Positions 50,095 through 58,308 of a stretch of DNA of 64,000 nucleotides are shown here, one piece after another; the stretch's first letter is position 1, and each line of letters begins with the position of its first letter. The notes beneath the pieces are model-generated. The model saw only the letters and a program-made list of their open reading frames with translations. It was not told the DNA's origin and made no database searches. Source of the DNA: Longimicrobiaceae bacterium (GTDB lineage: Bacteria; Gemmatimonadota; Gemmatimonadetes; Longimicrobiales; Longimicrobiaceae); the NCBI GenBank assembly GCA_036375715.1, contig DASVBS010000069.1, positions 1 through 64,000 of the forward strand, given 5' to 3'. The translations under genes and the position numbers were made by a program.

Positions 50095-50529
50095 ATGATC
50101 GAACAGAGCACACGTTACGGCATCTCCACCACTGTGGGCCTGGAGTATGGCCAGGCAGTGGAGCGCACCAGGCAAGAGCTGGCAAAGGAGGGCTTCGGGA
50201 TTCTCTCCGAAATCGACGTGGCGGAGACCTTGAAGCAGAAGTTGGAGGTCGACTTCCGGCCATACGTCATCCTGGGCGCATGCAACCCGCCGCTCGCGCA
50301 CCGGGTGCTCACTGCCGAGCGGGATCTCGGGCTGCTCCTGCCGTGCAACGTGGTCGTGTACGCGGCCGACGAGCCGGGGCGGAGCGTGGTCGCGGCCATG
50401 GATCCGGAAGCGGCGCTCGAGCTGACCGACAACCCGCAGGTGCGTGAAGTGGCGAGGGAGGTGAGGGCGCGCCTGGAGCGCGTCCTGAGCCGGGTGTCGG
50501 AGCAGCCGGAGACCGGGTCAGGAGCGTAG
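50095..50529 (+). CDS. DUF302-domain protein
   Basis: A 144-aa soluble protein of the DUF302 family. Seen: GISTTVGLEYGQAVERTRQE at the N-terminus, LAKEGFGILSEIDVAETLKQ, VDFRPYVILGACNPPLAHRVL, and LLPCNVVVYAAD, the typical order of the family. DUF302 proteins bind tetrapyrrole or metal in a few studied cases, but the role is unknown in general. Cys residues in GACNPP and LLPCNV are common in this family. It is divergent from the decayed iron-sulfur gene, perhaps by chance. Confidence 0.92.
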   Translation: MIEQSTRYGISTTVGLEYGQAVERTRQELAKEGFGILSEIDVAETLKQKLEVDFRPYVILGACNPPLAHRVLTAERDLGLLLPCNVVVYAADEPGRSVVAAMDPEAALELTDNPQVREVAREVRARLERVLSRVSEQPETGSGA

Positions 50530-50740
50530 TGGGGAGCTGCGATCCAAGGCAATTTCCTGCAGAATCCTCTTGGTGACGGACCTCCGCCGCCATGGCCCCG
50601 CTACGGCCGGCGCGTCCGCGGGCACACCTTCCACTTGCACTCGCCGGGCTGGGGAAGCACTCTCTTCCGAATCGAGCGCCACGGGCAGGCGGCGCTCCCC
50701 TCCATCCCCGATTCGGAACCAGCCCTGGACGTGAGGTGAG

Positions 50741-51979
50741 ATGACGCCTCTCCCCACCGACCGCGTGACCCGGCGGAGCTTCGTCGCCGCGGCAGCGGCC
50801 TCCGTCGCTACAGCGGTCTCCCCGCTCTCAGCGTCGAGCTACGCGCGCATTCTCGGCGCCAACGATCGGCTGCGCCTGGCCCTCATCGGCGCGGGCGGGC
50901 GTGGACGCTACGTGATGGAACTCCTGCAGGGGTCCGACGTCGAGGTCGTGGCGCTCTGCGACGTCTTCGCCTCTGCCCTGGAGGAGGCAAGAGCGCGGGT
51001 GAACGGGCCCGCTCCACGACTCCTGGATGACTACCGCGCGGTCCTGGATGCGCCGGACGTGGACGCGGTGGTGATCGCCACGCCCGATCACTGGCACGCG
51101 CCGATGACCGTGGACGCCTGCCGCGCGGGTAAGGACGTGTATCTCGAGAAGCCGCTCGCACACACCATCGAGGAGGGACGGTTGATCGTCCAGGCGGTCC
51201 GGGAATCCGGGCGGATCGTGCAGGTCGGCCTGCAACAGCGGAGCGGTGCCCACTACCAGGAGGCGAAGGAGCGCTACTTCGACACCGGGCGCATCGGGAG
51301 GCTGGGATACGTGCGCACGTGGTGGCACGGACAGAATCCGCGGGAGCTCGACCCGGCGCTGGAGAGACGCCCGGAGGGTCTGGACTGGGAACGCTTCGTC
51401 GGTCCCGCCCCGCCGCGGCCCTTCGACCCTCGTCAGTTCTACCACTGGCGCAACTACGCCGACTTCGGCGAGGGGCAGGTGGGCGACCTGTTCACGCACT
51501 GGGTCGATGTCGCGCAGTGGTTCACGGGCGATGGGTTGCTGGAGGAGGCGTCGGCGATCGGCGGCATCTACCATTTCCGCGATGGGCGGGACTGGCCTGA
51601 CACGGTGAGCGTGCTGGTGAAGTATCCCACCGGGTGGACCTGCTCCTTCGAGGCTTCTCTGGCTCCGGGGGCGCGCGGGTACGGGGTCGAGTTCATGGGC
51701 ACCGAGGGGACCCTCTACATCGACCGCAACCGCTATCGCTTCACGCCGAATTCGGGGGAGGTGGAGACCGGCGGCCTGGATCACGACATCACCCGCGACC
51801 ACGCACGGAACTTCGTGACCTGCGTGCGCGACCGACGGCAACCGAACGCGCCCGTGCTCTCCTCCCATCGCTCCACCCTCATCTCGCACCTGGCCAATCT
51901 GGCCTATCTGCAGGGGGAGGCCGCTCGGCCCGATCTGGAAGCCGAGCGCGCGCTCGCGGCCGATTCCACCGGAGCATGA
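50741..51979 (+). CDS. Tat-exported Gfo/Idh/MocA-family oxidoreductase
   Basis: A 412-aa NAD(P)-dependent oxidoreductase or sugar-modifying enzyme. Seen: a Tat leader with TRRSFVAAAAASVATAV (10-26), the Rossmann motif LIGAGGRGRYVMELL (about 48-62), IATPDHWHAPMTVDAC, EKPLAHTIEEG (the EKP signature) and a C-terminal GFO-type domain with HWVDVAQWFTGDG. Exported members of this family act on periplasmic sugars or glycosides. A strong GAGGTGAG site precedes ATG. The stop overlaps the next gene (ATGA at 51976-51979). The substrate is open. Confidence 0.94.
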   Translation: MTPLPTDRVTRRSFVAAAAASVATAVSPLSASSYARILGANDRLRLALIGAGGRGRYVMELLQGSDVEVVALCDVFASALEEARARVNGPAPRLLDDYRAVLDAPDVDAVVIATPDHWHAPMTVDACRAGKDVYLEKPLAHTIEEGRLIVQAVRESGRIVQVGLQQRSGAHYQEAKERYFDTGRIGRLGYVRTWWHGQNPRELDPALERRPEGLDWERFVGPAPPRPFDPRQFYHWRNYADFGEGQVGDLFTHWVDVAQWFTGDGLLEEASAIGGIYHFRDGRDWPDTVSVLVKYPTGWTCSFEASLAPGARGYGVEFMGTEGTLYIDRNRYRFTPNSGEVETGGLDHDITRDHARNFVTCVRDRRQPNAPVLSSHRSTLISHLANLAYLQGEAARPDLEAERALAADSTGA

Positions 51980-52605
51980 GCCGGTTCGGCCCCGATCCGC
52001 GCGCCTTCTTCGACGGCGTCTACCGGGAGGTGGCGCCCTGGGATATCGGGGGGCCGCAACCGGATATGGTCGAGCTGTTGGCCGCCCTTCCGCCCAGCAG
52101 CCCGGTGCTGGACGTGGGGTGTGGATCGGGCGACCTTGCCATCCATATCGCGAAGTCCGGTGTGGCCGTGCTCGGTATCGACTTCGTAGAGGCCGCGATC
52201 GAGCTGGCGCGGGCCAAGGCCGCCGCCCTCACTCCGGAGGTGGCGGCCCGGTTGGAGTTCCGGGTGGCCGATGCCTTCCGATTGCGGGATCTACAGCGGG
52301 AGTTCGGTGCCGTCGTGGATTCGGGCTTTCTCCACCTCCTCACTCCCGAAGAGGGAGACCGGTTCCTGGAGGAGGCCGCCCGAGTCCTCCGCTCCGGCGG
52401 GCGCTACTACCTTCAGGAGTTTGCCACGGAGTTCGACGTCCCGAACACCCCGCGGGCCATCTCCGAGCAGGAGGTGAGGGAGCGCTTCACGCCGGTCCGG
52501 GGGTGGCGCATTCTCGCCGTGCGACCGGGGGAGTTCCAGAGCCGGATCGCGCCGGTTCCGGCGATCGTGGCCTGCGCGGAGCGACTGCCCGCGGCGAGCG
52601 ACTGA
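51976..52605 (+). CDS. Class I SAM-dependent methyltransferase
   Basis: A 209-aa methyltransferase. Seen: FFDGVYREVAPWDIGGPQPD, then the SAM motif VLDVGCGSGDLAIHIA, VLGIDFVEAAIELARAKA, and the last motif RSGGRYYLQEFATEFDVP. The APWDIGGPQP opening resembles the TehB/thiopurine-methyltransferase-like group, so tellurite or small thiol substrates are possible. The start overlaps the stop of the Gfo/Idh/MocA gene by 4 bases (ATGA), so they are coupled, though the two functions have no clear link. Confidence 0.93.
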   Translation: MSRFGPDPRAFFDGVYREVAPWDIGGPQPDMVELLAALPPSSPVLDVGCGSGDLAIHIAKSGVAVLGIDFVEAAIELARAKAAALTPEVAARLEFRVADAFRLRDLQREFGAVVDSGFLHLLTPEEGDRFLEEAARVLRSGGRYYLQEFATEFDVPNTPRAISEQEVRERFTPVRGWRILAVRPGEFQSRIAPVPAIVACAERLPAASD

Positions 52606-52807
52606 CCTGTCCGGGATCATCTGCGGGCGAGCCGCCTGTTCGCGCAGTGAAGCCCGCGCGGGCGCAGAGGTCGCCCCCCAATGACGAAGCGACCTGATTC
52701 GGGATCCGAATCATGCTGGATCCGTTTGATACGGGACCCGGCTCGATCCCCGCATCGATGGACGGTTTTCGCGCGCGACTCCTGAACCGGATCGACAGGA
52801 GGCAAAC

Positions 52808-53257
52808 ATGCTTCTTCGGTGGTGGCTGGCGGCATTCCATCTCCTTGCGCTCGGCATCGGCTTGGGTGCGGTGGCTGCCCGGTCTCGCGCCCTCCGGGCG
52901 CCGATGGAAGAGTCCCGGCTCCGCAGCGCCTTCCTCGCGGATTCCCTCTGGGGCCTTGCGGGCTTCCTATGGATCGCTACCGGCCTGTGGCGCGCCTTCG
53001 GGGGCGTGGAGAAGGGTACCGCCTACTACCTGGCCAGCACCGCCTTCTGGATCAAGATGGGGCTGCTGGCGGTGTTGCTCATTCTGGAGATCGTGGCCGT
53101 GGGCACCCTCATGCGCTGGCGCCGGGAGCACGCGCAGGGCAGGGTGCCGAATCTCGAGGCCGCGCCTTTGCTCGCCCGCATCAGCGCGGTGCAGGTGGTG
53201 ATCGTGGTGGCGATGGTCTTCGCCGCGACGGCAATGGCCCGGGGGATCGGCTCCTGA
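52808..53257 (+). CDS. DUF2214-family membrane protein
   Basis: A 149-aa four-helix inner-membrane protein. Seen: LRWWLAAFHLLALGIGLGAV with a His in helix 1, an arginine-rich loop, LADSLWGLAGFLWIATGLWR, STAFWIKMGLLAVLLILEI, and a last helix VQVVIVVAMVFAATAMARG. The family is called DUF2214 and has no known role; its His and the paired helices have led to ideas of haem or electron transport. AGGAGGCAAAC directly precedes the ATG, a very strong site. The next gene begins 54 bases later. Confidence 0.9.
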   Translation: MLLRWWLAAFHLLALGIGLGAVAARSRALRAPMEESRLRSAFLADSLWGLAGFLWIATGLWRAFGGVEKGTAYYLASTAFWIKMGLLAVLLILEIVAVGTLMRWRREHAQGRVPNLEAAPLLARISAVQVVIVVAMVFAATAMARGIGS

Positions 53258-53311
53258 TCCCCTTCGCCGACACCCTCCCCTTCATCCTGGATCCCTTCGA
53301 CGGGAGGTCAC

Positions 53312-54127
53312 ATGTTCACTCGCTCGCTGCAGGTCGTCATCCCGGCCACGCTGCTCGTGGCCTCCCCCCTGGCGGCGCAATATCAACGTACCGTCGGAGA
53401 TACCCTGCACTACGAGGAGCAGACCCACTCGACCATCGACATGGAGACGCCGGGCGGGCCCATGACGCTGCGGAGCAGCCACCAGGCCACGATCGCCGTC
53501 GCCTTTGGCCCGGGGGATACGGCGACGGGTTGGTACGAGGCGCTGCGGCTGGAGCAGGAAACCCCCGGTGGACCGCAGCAGCCCTCCACGGACGCACTGC
53601 TCGATCAGCCGTTCGAGCTGAGCTTTGACGATCGCGGGCGAGTCTCGACCCGCTCAGCACCCGATATCCCGCCGGAGATCCGCTCCATGGGCGATCTTGG
53701 CCGCCAGTTCGACGACTTCTTCATCTCGCTGCCAGAGGACATCCTGGCCGTCGGCATCGAGTGGTCCGACACGATCGTGGGGGCGGCGCAGGGCGGGGGC
53801 CCCGGCACCATCCAGAGCCGCCGGGTGCGCAGCTACCGGGTCGAACGCGACACGGTGGTGGGCGGGGTCCGGGGGATTGTAATTCGGGTTGATCAGACCA
53901 TTGGAGTCCAGGCATCCGGGCCAACGCCGGGGCAGGACTTCACCGCGGAGACCGACCTTCGCGGGACGGAGAGCGGGATCGCCGTATTCCTGCCGGCCGA
54001 AGGAGTGCTGTACGCGCGCCGGCGTTCCGGTCGTCTGGACGGGATGACCCTGGTGACCGGAGCGGGCGGTGAGTTCCAGATCCCTCAGGCCATCCAGTAC
54101 GAGAGCAGCTTGACACTGCGCCGGTGA
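53312..54127 (+). CDS. Secreted protein of unknown function
   Basis: A 271-aa exported protein. Seen: a signal peptide (1-22, ending PLAAQ), then a beta-rich body with repeated YEEQTHSTIDMETPGGP, ELSFDDRGRVS, VGIEWSDTIVGAAQGGG and SGIAVFLPAEGVLYARRRSG. No enzyme motif was found. The pattern of paired strands resembles lipocalin- or DUF6263-type proteins, but the match is weak. Good GGGAGGTCAC site. Probably cotranscribed with the DUF2214 gene. Confidence 0.8.
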   Translation: MFTRSLQVVIPATLLVASPLAAQYQRTVGDTLHYEEQTHSTIDMETPGGPMTLRSSHQATIAVAFGPGDTATGWYEALRLEQETPGGPQQPSTDALLDQPFELSFDDRGRVSTRSAPDIPPEIRSMGDLGRQFDDFFISLPEDILAVGIEWSDTIVGAAQGGGPGTIQSRRVRSYRVERDTVVGGVRGIVIRVDQTIGVQASGPTPGQDFTAETDLRGTESGIAVFLPAEGVLYARRRSGRLDGMTLVTGAGGEFQIPQAIQYESSLTLRR

Positions 54128-54172
54128 GGGGCCGAGTCGTCCACCTCGCCGGCGGCTCGAGCGGCTTTCGCT

Positions 54173-54237
54173 GAAGAGAGGCGATCGCCGCCAGGCGAAG
54201 AGGGGCGACCGCCATCAGGTGAAGGCGGGCGGGCGCC
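54173..54237. repeat. Short 24-base tandem repeat
   Basis: Two copies of a GAAGAG(A/G)GGCGA(T/C)CGCC-type 24-base unit (54173-54196, 54197-54220) and a partial third. It lies in the gap between the secreted protein and the convergent DUF4893 gene. It has no coding or regulatory hint. Confidence 0.6.
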
Positions 54238-54281
54238 TTCGATTGAACCCGGGCGGTCAGTCCTCCGCTGTAACGAGATCA

Positions 54282-54995
54282 TCACCCCTCACCGGCTGCT
54301 CCTGTGCTGACCGGTACCAGCTCCAGCAGGTCGAGCACGCTCTCGAAATGCGGCCACGGCTGGACCAGTCGCCAGCGTTCCGGGGCGAACCGCTCCATCA
54401 CCCCCACCACGTCTCGCTCTGGATCGGTGCCGTAGGCCGGTCCCGGACCCTCGCCGGATCCCATCGTCACCGTGCCGAGGAACATCAGGCGACGGTCGTC
54501 GTTCGGGTAGAGGGTGCCCTGCTGCCGCTGGCTCCCGCTCACTTTCTCCAGCCGCAGCGTGTCTCCCGATTGTGTGACCCGGCATCCGAACCAGCCGTAC
54601 GAGACGAAAGCGAGGAGGTCGCTCTGGGTGCCGAGCTTGATGGTCCGGCAGCGGTAGCTGCCCGGCGGGGGCGCGGGATCCGGTAGGACGGTGTTCGGGT
54701 TGACCAGCTCGCCGAGATCCGAGAGCTCGTCGCCGAATCCGGCTTCGCGCGCCTGCGCGAGCGCGGTGGTCCAGGCTTCGGGAAGGCGGTTCAACCGCTC
54801 CCGATCCTCCTCGGTGATCACGGCGCTCCAGCCGCGGGCATCCTCCACCTCCGGCTCGCCGCCCTGTTCCCGGGGGTCGTCGGGCGGCGCCGATACAGCG
54901 CATGCAGCGAACAGGAGACCGGCCAGGAGCCAGCCCGGGGATGTCAGGTGAACGAGGGCTGAGCGAGCGCGGGTGTCGGTCTTGCGGACAGTCAC
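54282..54995 (-). CDS. DUF4893-family lipoprotein
   Basis: A 237-aa lipoprotein. Seen: a leader with a lipobox-like LLFAAC, then GWSAVITEEDRERLNRLPEA, PPPGSYRCRTIKLGTQ, GWFGCRVTQSGDTLRLEKVSGSQ, and PERWRLVQPWPHFESVLDLLELVP, all typical of DUF4893. No function is known for the family. GTG 54995 was chosen because GAGGAGA lies 7 bases before it; an ATG at 55049 in the same frame would add 18 residues. It is divergent from the phosphotransferase gene. Confidence 0.88.
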   Translation of the reverse strand: MTVRKTDTRARSALVHLTSPGWLLAGLLFAACAVSAPPDDPREQGGEPEVEDARGWSAVITEEDRERLNRLPEAWTTALAQAREAGFGDELSDLGELVNPNTVLPDPAPPPGSYRCRTIKLGTQSDLLAFVSYGWFGCRVTQSGDTLRLEKVSGSQRQQGTLYPNDDRRLMFLGTVTMGSGEGPGPAYGTDPERDVVGVMERFAPERWRLVQPWPHFESVLDLLELVPVSTGAAGEG

Positions 54996-55135
54996 GGGCG
55001 TCTCCTCATCGTGAGAGCATCTCCTCGTCATCGAAACCGAGGGGCGCATCCGGGCCGCCCCTGATCAGCGGAGCACAGCGGTCGGTCTCACCAGACCACG
55101 TTCGAATTCTCGACTTCGTGAGCAGCCTATCAAGA

Positions 55136-56071
55136 ATGACACCGGCGGAGCTCCGGGCGCGTACCAAGCGCGCCGTGCAGGCAGCGGTCGCGGCGGCCCG
55201 GGAGCTGGGGCTCGACGTCGGAGAGCCAGTCGTGCTGCACGATGTGTTCTCCGTCGTCGTACACCTCGCTCCGCTGCCCGTGGTGGTGCGGGTGCCGGTG
55301 GTGCTTCCGCAGCCGCTTCGCGGCGCTGCCCTGGTCGCGCGTCAGCAGCGGGAGATCGACGTTGTCAGGTGGCTCGCCCGCCGTGGGGTCGCGGTCGTCG
55401 CCCCCAGTTCGCTCGTGCCCGCGAACCCGATCCAGCGCGACGGCTATTCGATGACCTTCTGGGAGCTCGCGGAGGCCTCCGAGGAGCACGTTCCCTACGG
55501 ACCTGGCGACAGCGGGCGGGTGGTGAAGCTGCACGCCGTCCTGCGCGACTATCCCGCCGAAGGGCTAGCCTTCCTGTCGCCGGTGAACGCCGTGGTCCCC
55601 GCGCTACTCGAGTCCCTCGCCGCCACCCCCGAGCTGATCTCCGCCAGCGACCTGGACCGTGCCCGTCGCGAGTGGGAGGTGCTCGAGCCGGTGCTCGGAT
55701 CGCGTGAGGGTTTCGAGGCGCTGTTCCCGGAGACGCCGGTGCAGGCTGTCCATGGCGATGCGCCCTCGTACAACATCATCCTGACCCGCTCGGGACCGCG
55801 CTTCGCCGATTTCGAGGACGTGACGTGCGGACCGGTGGAGTGGGATCTCGCGGGCGGCATCCCTGAGGATGTCGAGAATTACAACCGCGAAGCTCGACGC
55901 CTTGGGCTTCGGCCACTCGATCCCGCCGTCTTGCGGGTGATGACGACCGCGAGGATGCTCCAGCTGGTGGCGGCGTTTGCCCTGGTGCCCGAGCTGCCTG
56001 TGCTCGCCGAGGGGCTTCGACCGGCGCTGGAGGCATGGCGGGCGATGCCTTTGGCCGGAGGGATCGGCTGA
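55136..56071 (+). CDS. Aminoglycoside phosphotransferase-family kinase
   Basis: A 311-aa APH-fold kinase. Seen: a small-lobe beta sheet with HDVFSVVVHLAPLPVVVRV, then the catalytic loop VHGDAPSYNIIL (HGDxxxxN) and the metal-binding FADFEDVTCGPVEWDLAG, where DFED replaces the more usual DxD but is normal in many members. The family phosphorylates small molecules (antibiotics, choline, homoserine, sugars); the substrate cannot be told. ATG 55136 was taken because the fold begins there; an upstream ATG at 54902 adds 78 residues of no protein character, and GTG 55118 is another option. Confidence 0.9.
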   Translation: MTPAELRARTKRAVQAAVAAARELGLDVGEPVVLHDVFSVVVHLAPLPVVVRVPVVLPQPLRGAALVARQQREIDVVRWLARRGVAVVAPSSLVPANPIQRDGYSMTFWELAEASEEHVPYGPGDSGRVVKLHAVLRDYPAEGLAFLSPVNAVVPALLESLAATPELISASDLDRARREWEVLEPVLGSREGFEALFPETPVQAVHGDAPSYNIILTRSGPRFADFEDVTCGPVEWDLAGGIPEDVENYNREARRLGLRPLDPAVLRVMTTARMLQLVAAFALVPELPVLAEGLRPALEAWRAMPLAGGIG

Positions 56072-56243
56072 CCGCTCGAGTCCCCTTCACTCACTGTCGA
56101 ACCTCGAGCGCCCCCACACCCGGGGAACAGGGGTTGCGGCAGGGCGAGCGCTCGGCTCGAACTGAGCGGGAGATGATCCTGGAGCCCGTGGGCATGCCCC
56201 TCGGTTGCAGGGAAATGCTCCTCGAACCCAGCCCAGGACGCCC

Positions 56244-57458
56244 ATGACTCGCCACCTCTTGCTGCCGGCGCTCGCGGGACTGCTCGCCTGCGCCTCGAAT
56301 CCGGGACAGGACGATCCCTGCGTAATGGCCACTCCCTCCACCGAGGGCTGGACCTCGTACGACGAGGGGGCGTTCACCCTCCAGCTACCGCCGGACTACG
56401 AGCGGGGTGACGTGCAGGGCATCGATTCCCAGGTGGGGCGCTGGGAGGCGCCGGGGAAGCAGGTGAGCTATGACTTCGGCGCGTATTCGAATCCTCTGGA
56501 GCCCGACGGCCTGAATGCGTTCCCCGACCTCGTGGTCTGCCAGGAGAGCGACGGCCAGGGCTCGCCGCGCATCATTCGCTATTCGCCTGCCGAGGGTGGA
56601 TATGCCGTCGCCGCCCACTGGCCGAACGTGCAGGAGCGTGGCGGTCGGAGCCTGTCTCTGACCATCGAAGGGGTGGTGGGGCAGGCGGAAGACCAGGCGG
56701 AGCTGATCGCCATCTTCCGCTCGGTTCGCATCGGCAACTCGGCAGGGGACACGGCGCGGGGAGAGGGTGATTCGCTGCCCGGTGGAGACCCGGGGGCAGT
56801 ATCGCGCGCTCCGGTTGACGGCGGAGCCCCACCCGCGACCGGCTATCGGGCGGGCGGCAACGAACCCTTCTGGACGCTGACCTTCGCGGAGTCCGCGATG
56901 GCGTTCTCCGACATCGGCATCGAAGATTCGGTGCACGCGCCCCGTCCGGAGCCCGAGCCCCTGTCCAACGGCTGGAGGTTCTCCGCCACAGCAAACGGAC
57001 AGCCCTTCGTGGTCGAGATCGAGAACCGGCGCTGCAACGATTCGATGAGCGGCCGCCCCTTCCCGCACTCGGTCACCGTGGCCGTCCTGGGACGCGACTA
57101 CAGCGGGTGCGGGGGTGATACGGCTTCGCTCCTGACCGGCGGCGAGTGGGTGGTGGAGGATCTCGAAGGCGAGGAGACCTCCGGGGATCGGCGGCCGACT
57201 TTGCAGTTCTCTTCCGAGGGGGCGGTGACCGGCACCGGGGGCTGCAACCGTTTCCGGGCGAGCTACGAGATGACCGGGGAAGGGCTGCGAATCGGTCCGG
57301 CCGCGGCGACCCGTATGGCGTGTCTTGACGAGGCCGCGAACGCGCAGGAGACACGCTTCTTCGCGCTGCTCGAGCAGGTGACCCGCTTCGATATCGCCGA
57401 GGACGGCAGGCTGGTGCTGCTTGCCCTCGATCGACCCATCATCGCGGCCCGGCGCTGA
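56244..57458 (+). CDS. Lipoprotein with COG3650-type and META (HslJ-like) domains
   Basis: A 404-aa lipoprotein. Seen: a leader with lipobox LLAC (near 13-16) and ASNPGQDD; a first domain (30-170, with FTLQLPPDYERGDVQGIDSQ); a middle domain GYRAGGNEPFWTLTFAESAM typical of COG3650 proteins; and a C-terminal META domain, GGEWVVEDLEGEETSGDRRP ... TGTGGCNRFRASYE, with the GGCNR motif. META proteins act in stress or antibiotic tolerance, and their combination with COG3650 is common. A weak ribosome site precedes ATG 56244. It is followed by another lipoprotein after 37 bases. Confidence 0.9.
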   Translation: MTRHLLLPALAGLLACASNPGQDDPCVMATPSTEGWTSYDEGAFTLQLPPDYERGDVQGIDSQVGRWEAPGKQVSYDFGAYSNPLEPDGLNAFPDLVVCQESDGQGSPRIIRYSPAEGGYAVAAHWPNVQERGGRSLSLTIEGVVGQAEDQAELIAIFRSVRIGNSAGDTARGEGDSLPGGDPGAVSRAPVDGGAPPATGYRAGGNEPFWTLTFAESAMAFSDIGIEDSVHAPRPEPEPLSNGWRFSATANGQPFVVEIENRRCNDSMSGRPFPHSVTVAVLGRDYSGCGGDTASLLTGGEWVVEDLEGEETSGDRRPTLQFSSEGAVTGTGGCNRFRASYEMTGEGLRIGPAAATRMACLDEAANAQETRFFALLEQVTRFDIAEDGRLVLLALDRPIIAARR

Positions 57459-57495
57459 GCGCTGGGCCGGCGCCGATAGCTGTGGATAGCGACCA

Positions 57496-58185
57496 ATGAG
57501 CACAACCCGCCCGGATCTTTCCGTTGCGCGCCGGCGATCCATCGCGCTTCCCGCGCTTGCACTCCTCCTCTTCGCCTGCGGCTCTCCCGAACCTGGCTCC
57601 GACGAGGTCGCCGCGTCCGCGGACAGCGTGGAAGTGGATGGCTCAGGCGTCGCTCAGGACACGGCGGATTCGCCGACGCCGTCCGCGCCATCTGCCGGAT
57701 CTGCCGGCACTGACTCGTCCCCGCCGCTGACCCCGGAAGGCTGGGGCCCGATCCGGATCGGGATGACGCGGGCTGAGCTGGTGGCGGCCGCCGGGGAGGA
57801 CGCGAATCCGGAGGCGGTCGGGGGGCCGGAACCGGAGGCCTGCGACGAATTCCGGCCGACGCAGGCACCCGAGGGCATGTTGGTAATGGTCGAGCGCGAT
57901 CGTGTGACCCGCATCACCATCAGCGCGGGAGCCGACGTTCGCACCGACCGAGGCTTTGGGGTGGGCGGCTCTGCCGAGGAGATCAAGCAGGCCTACGGCG
58001 AGGCCGCGGAGACCATGCCGCACAAATACTCCCCCGCGCCGGCGGAGTATATCACCGTGTGGACGGTCCGGCCCGGCTCGTCAGGTGAGGCCCGAGGCAT
58101 CGTGTACGAAGTCGGCGAAGACGGACGCGTGGCCCACATCCACGCCGGAGGGCCGAGTATTCAGTATGTGGAGGGGTGCCTGTAG
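57496..58185 (+). CDS. Lipoprotein of unknown function
   Basis: A 229-aa lipoprotein. Seen: a leader with lipobox LLFAC (near 25-28), a long Ser/Pro/Asp-rich linker (30-80), then a beta-rich domain with GWGPIRIGMTRAELVAAAGE, EGMLVMVERDRVTRITISAG, and EARGIVYEVGEDGRVAHIHAG. The GPIRIGMTxxEL opening is the start of a common small outer-membrane or secreted domain of unknown role. It is in an apparent operon with the META-domain lipoprotein. Confidence 0.88.
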   Translation: MSTTRPDLSVARRRSIALPALALLLFACGSPEPGSDEVAASADSVEVDGSGVAQDTADSPTPSAPSAGSAGTDSSPPLTPEGWGPIRIGMTRAELVAAAGEDANPEAVGGPEPEACDEFRPTQAPEGMLVMVERDRVTRITISAGADVRTDRGFGVGGSAEEIKQAYGEAAETMPHKYSPAPAEYITVWTVRPGSSGEARGIVYEVGEDGRVAHIHAGGPSIQYVEGCL

Positions 58186-58282
58186 GTCAGTGCGAGAGCC
58201 CGTGCCAAGCATGGGATTGTCCGCCGCCCTCCTCGATGCGCGCGATGCTTCGTGGTACTCAGCGTGACAGAAGGGGGCGGTA

Positions 58283-58308
58283 GTTCTAGCTTCTCCCTTC
58301 TGCCTCGC
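58283..58308. repeat. Low-complexity AGAAGGGAGAAGCTAGA-type repeat, copy 3
   Basis: On the minus strand this reads GGCAGAAGGGAGAAGCTAGAAC and encodes the last residues (GEAEGRS) plus the TAG stop of the DUF1593 gene. It matches AGAAGGAGAAGCTAGAA in copy 1 at 30631. The repeat has therefore supplied the stop codon. Confidence 0.55.

Noticed and set aside
49131..50111. 326-codon minus-strand frame as an intact gene
   Set aside because: Only parts of it are protein-like; the matching family needs segments from another frame, so it is called a pseudogene.
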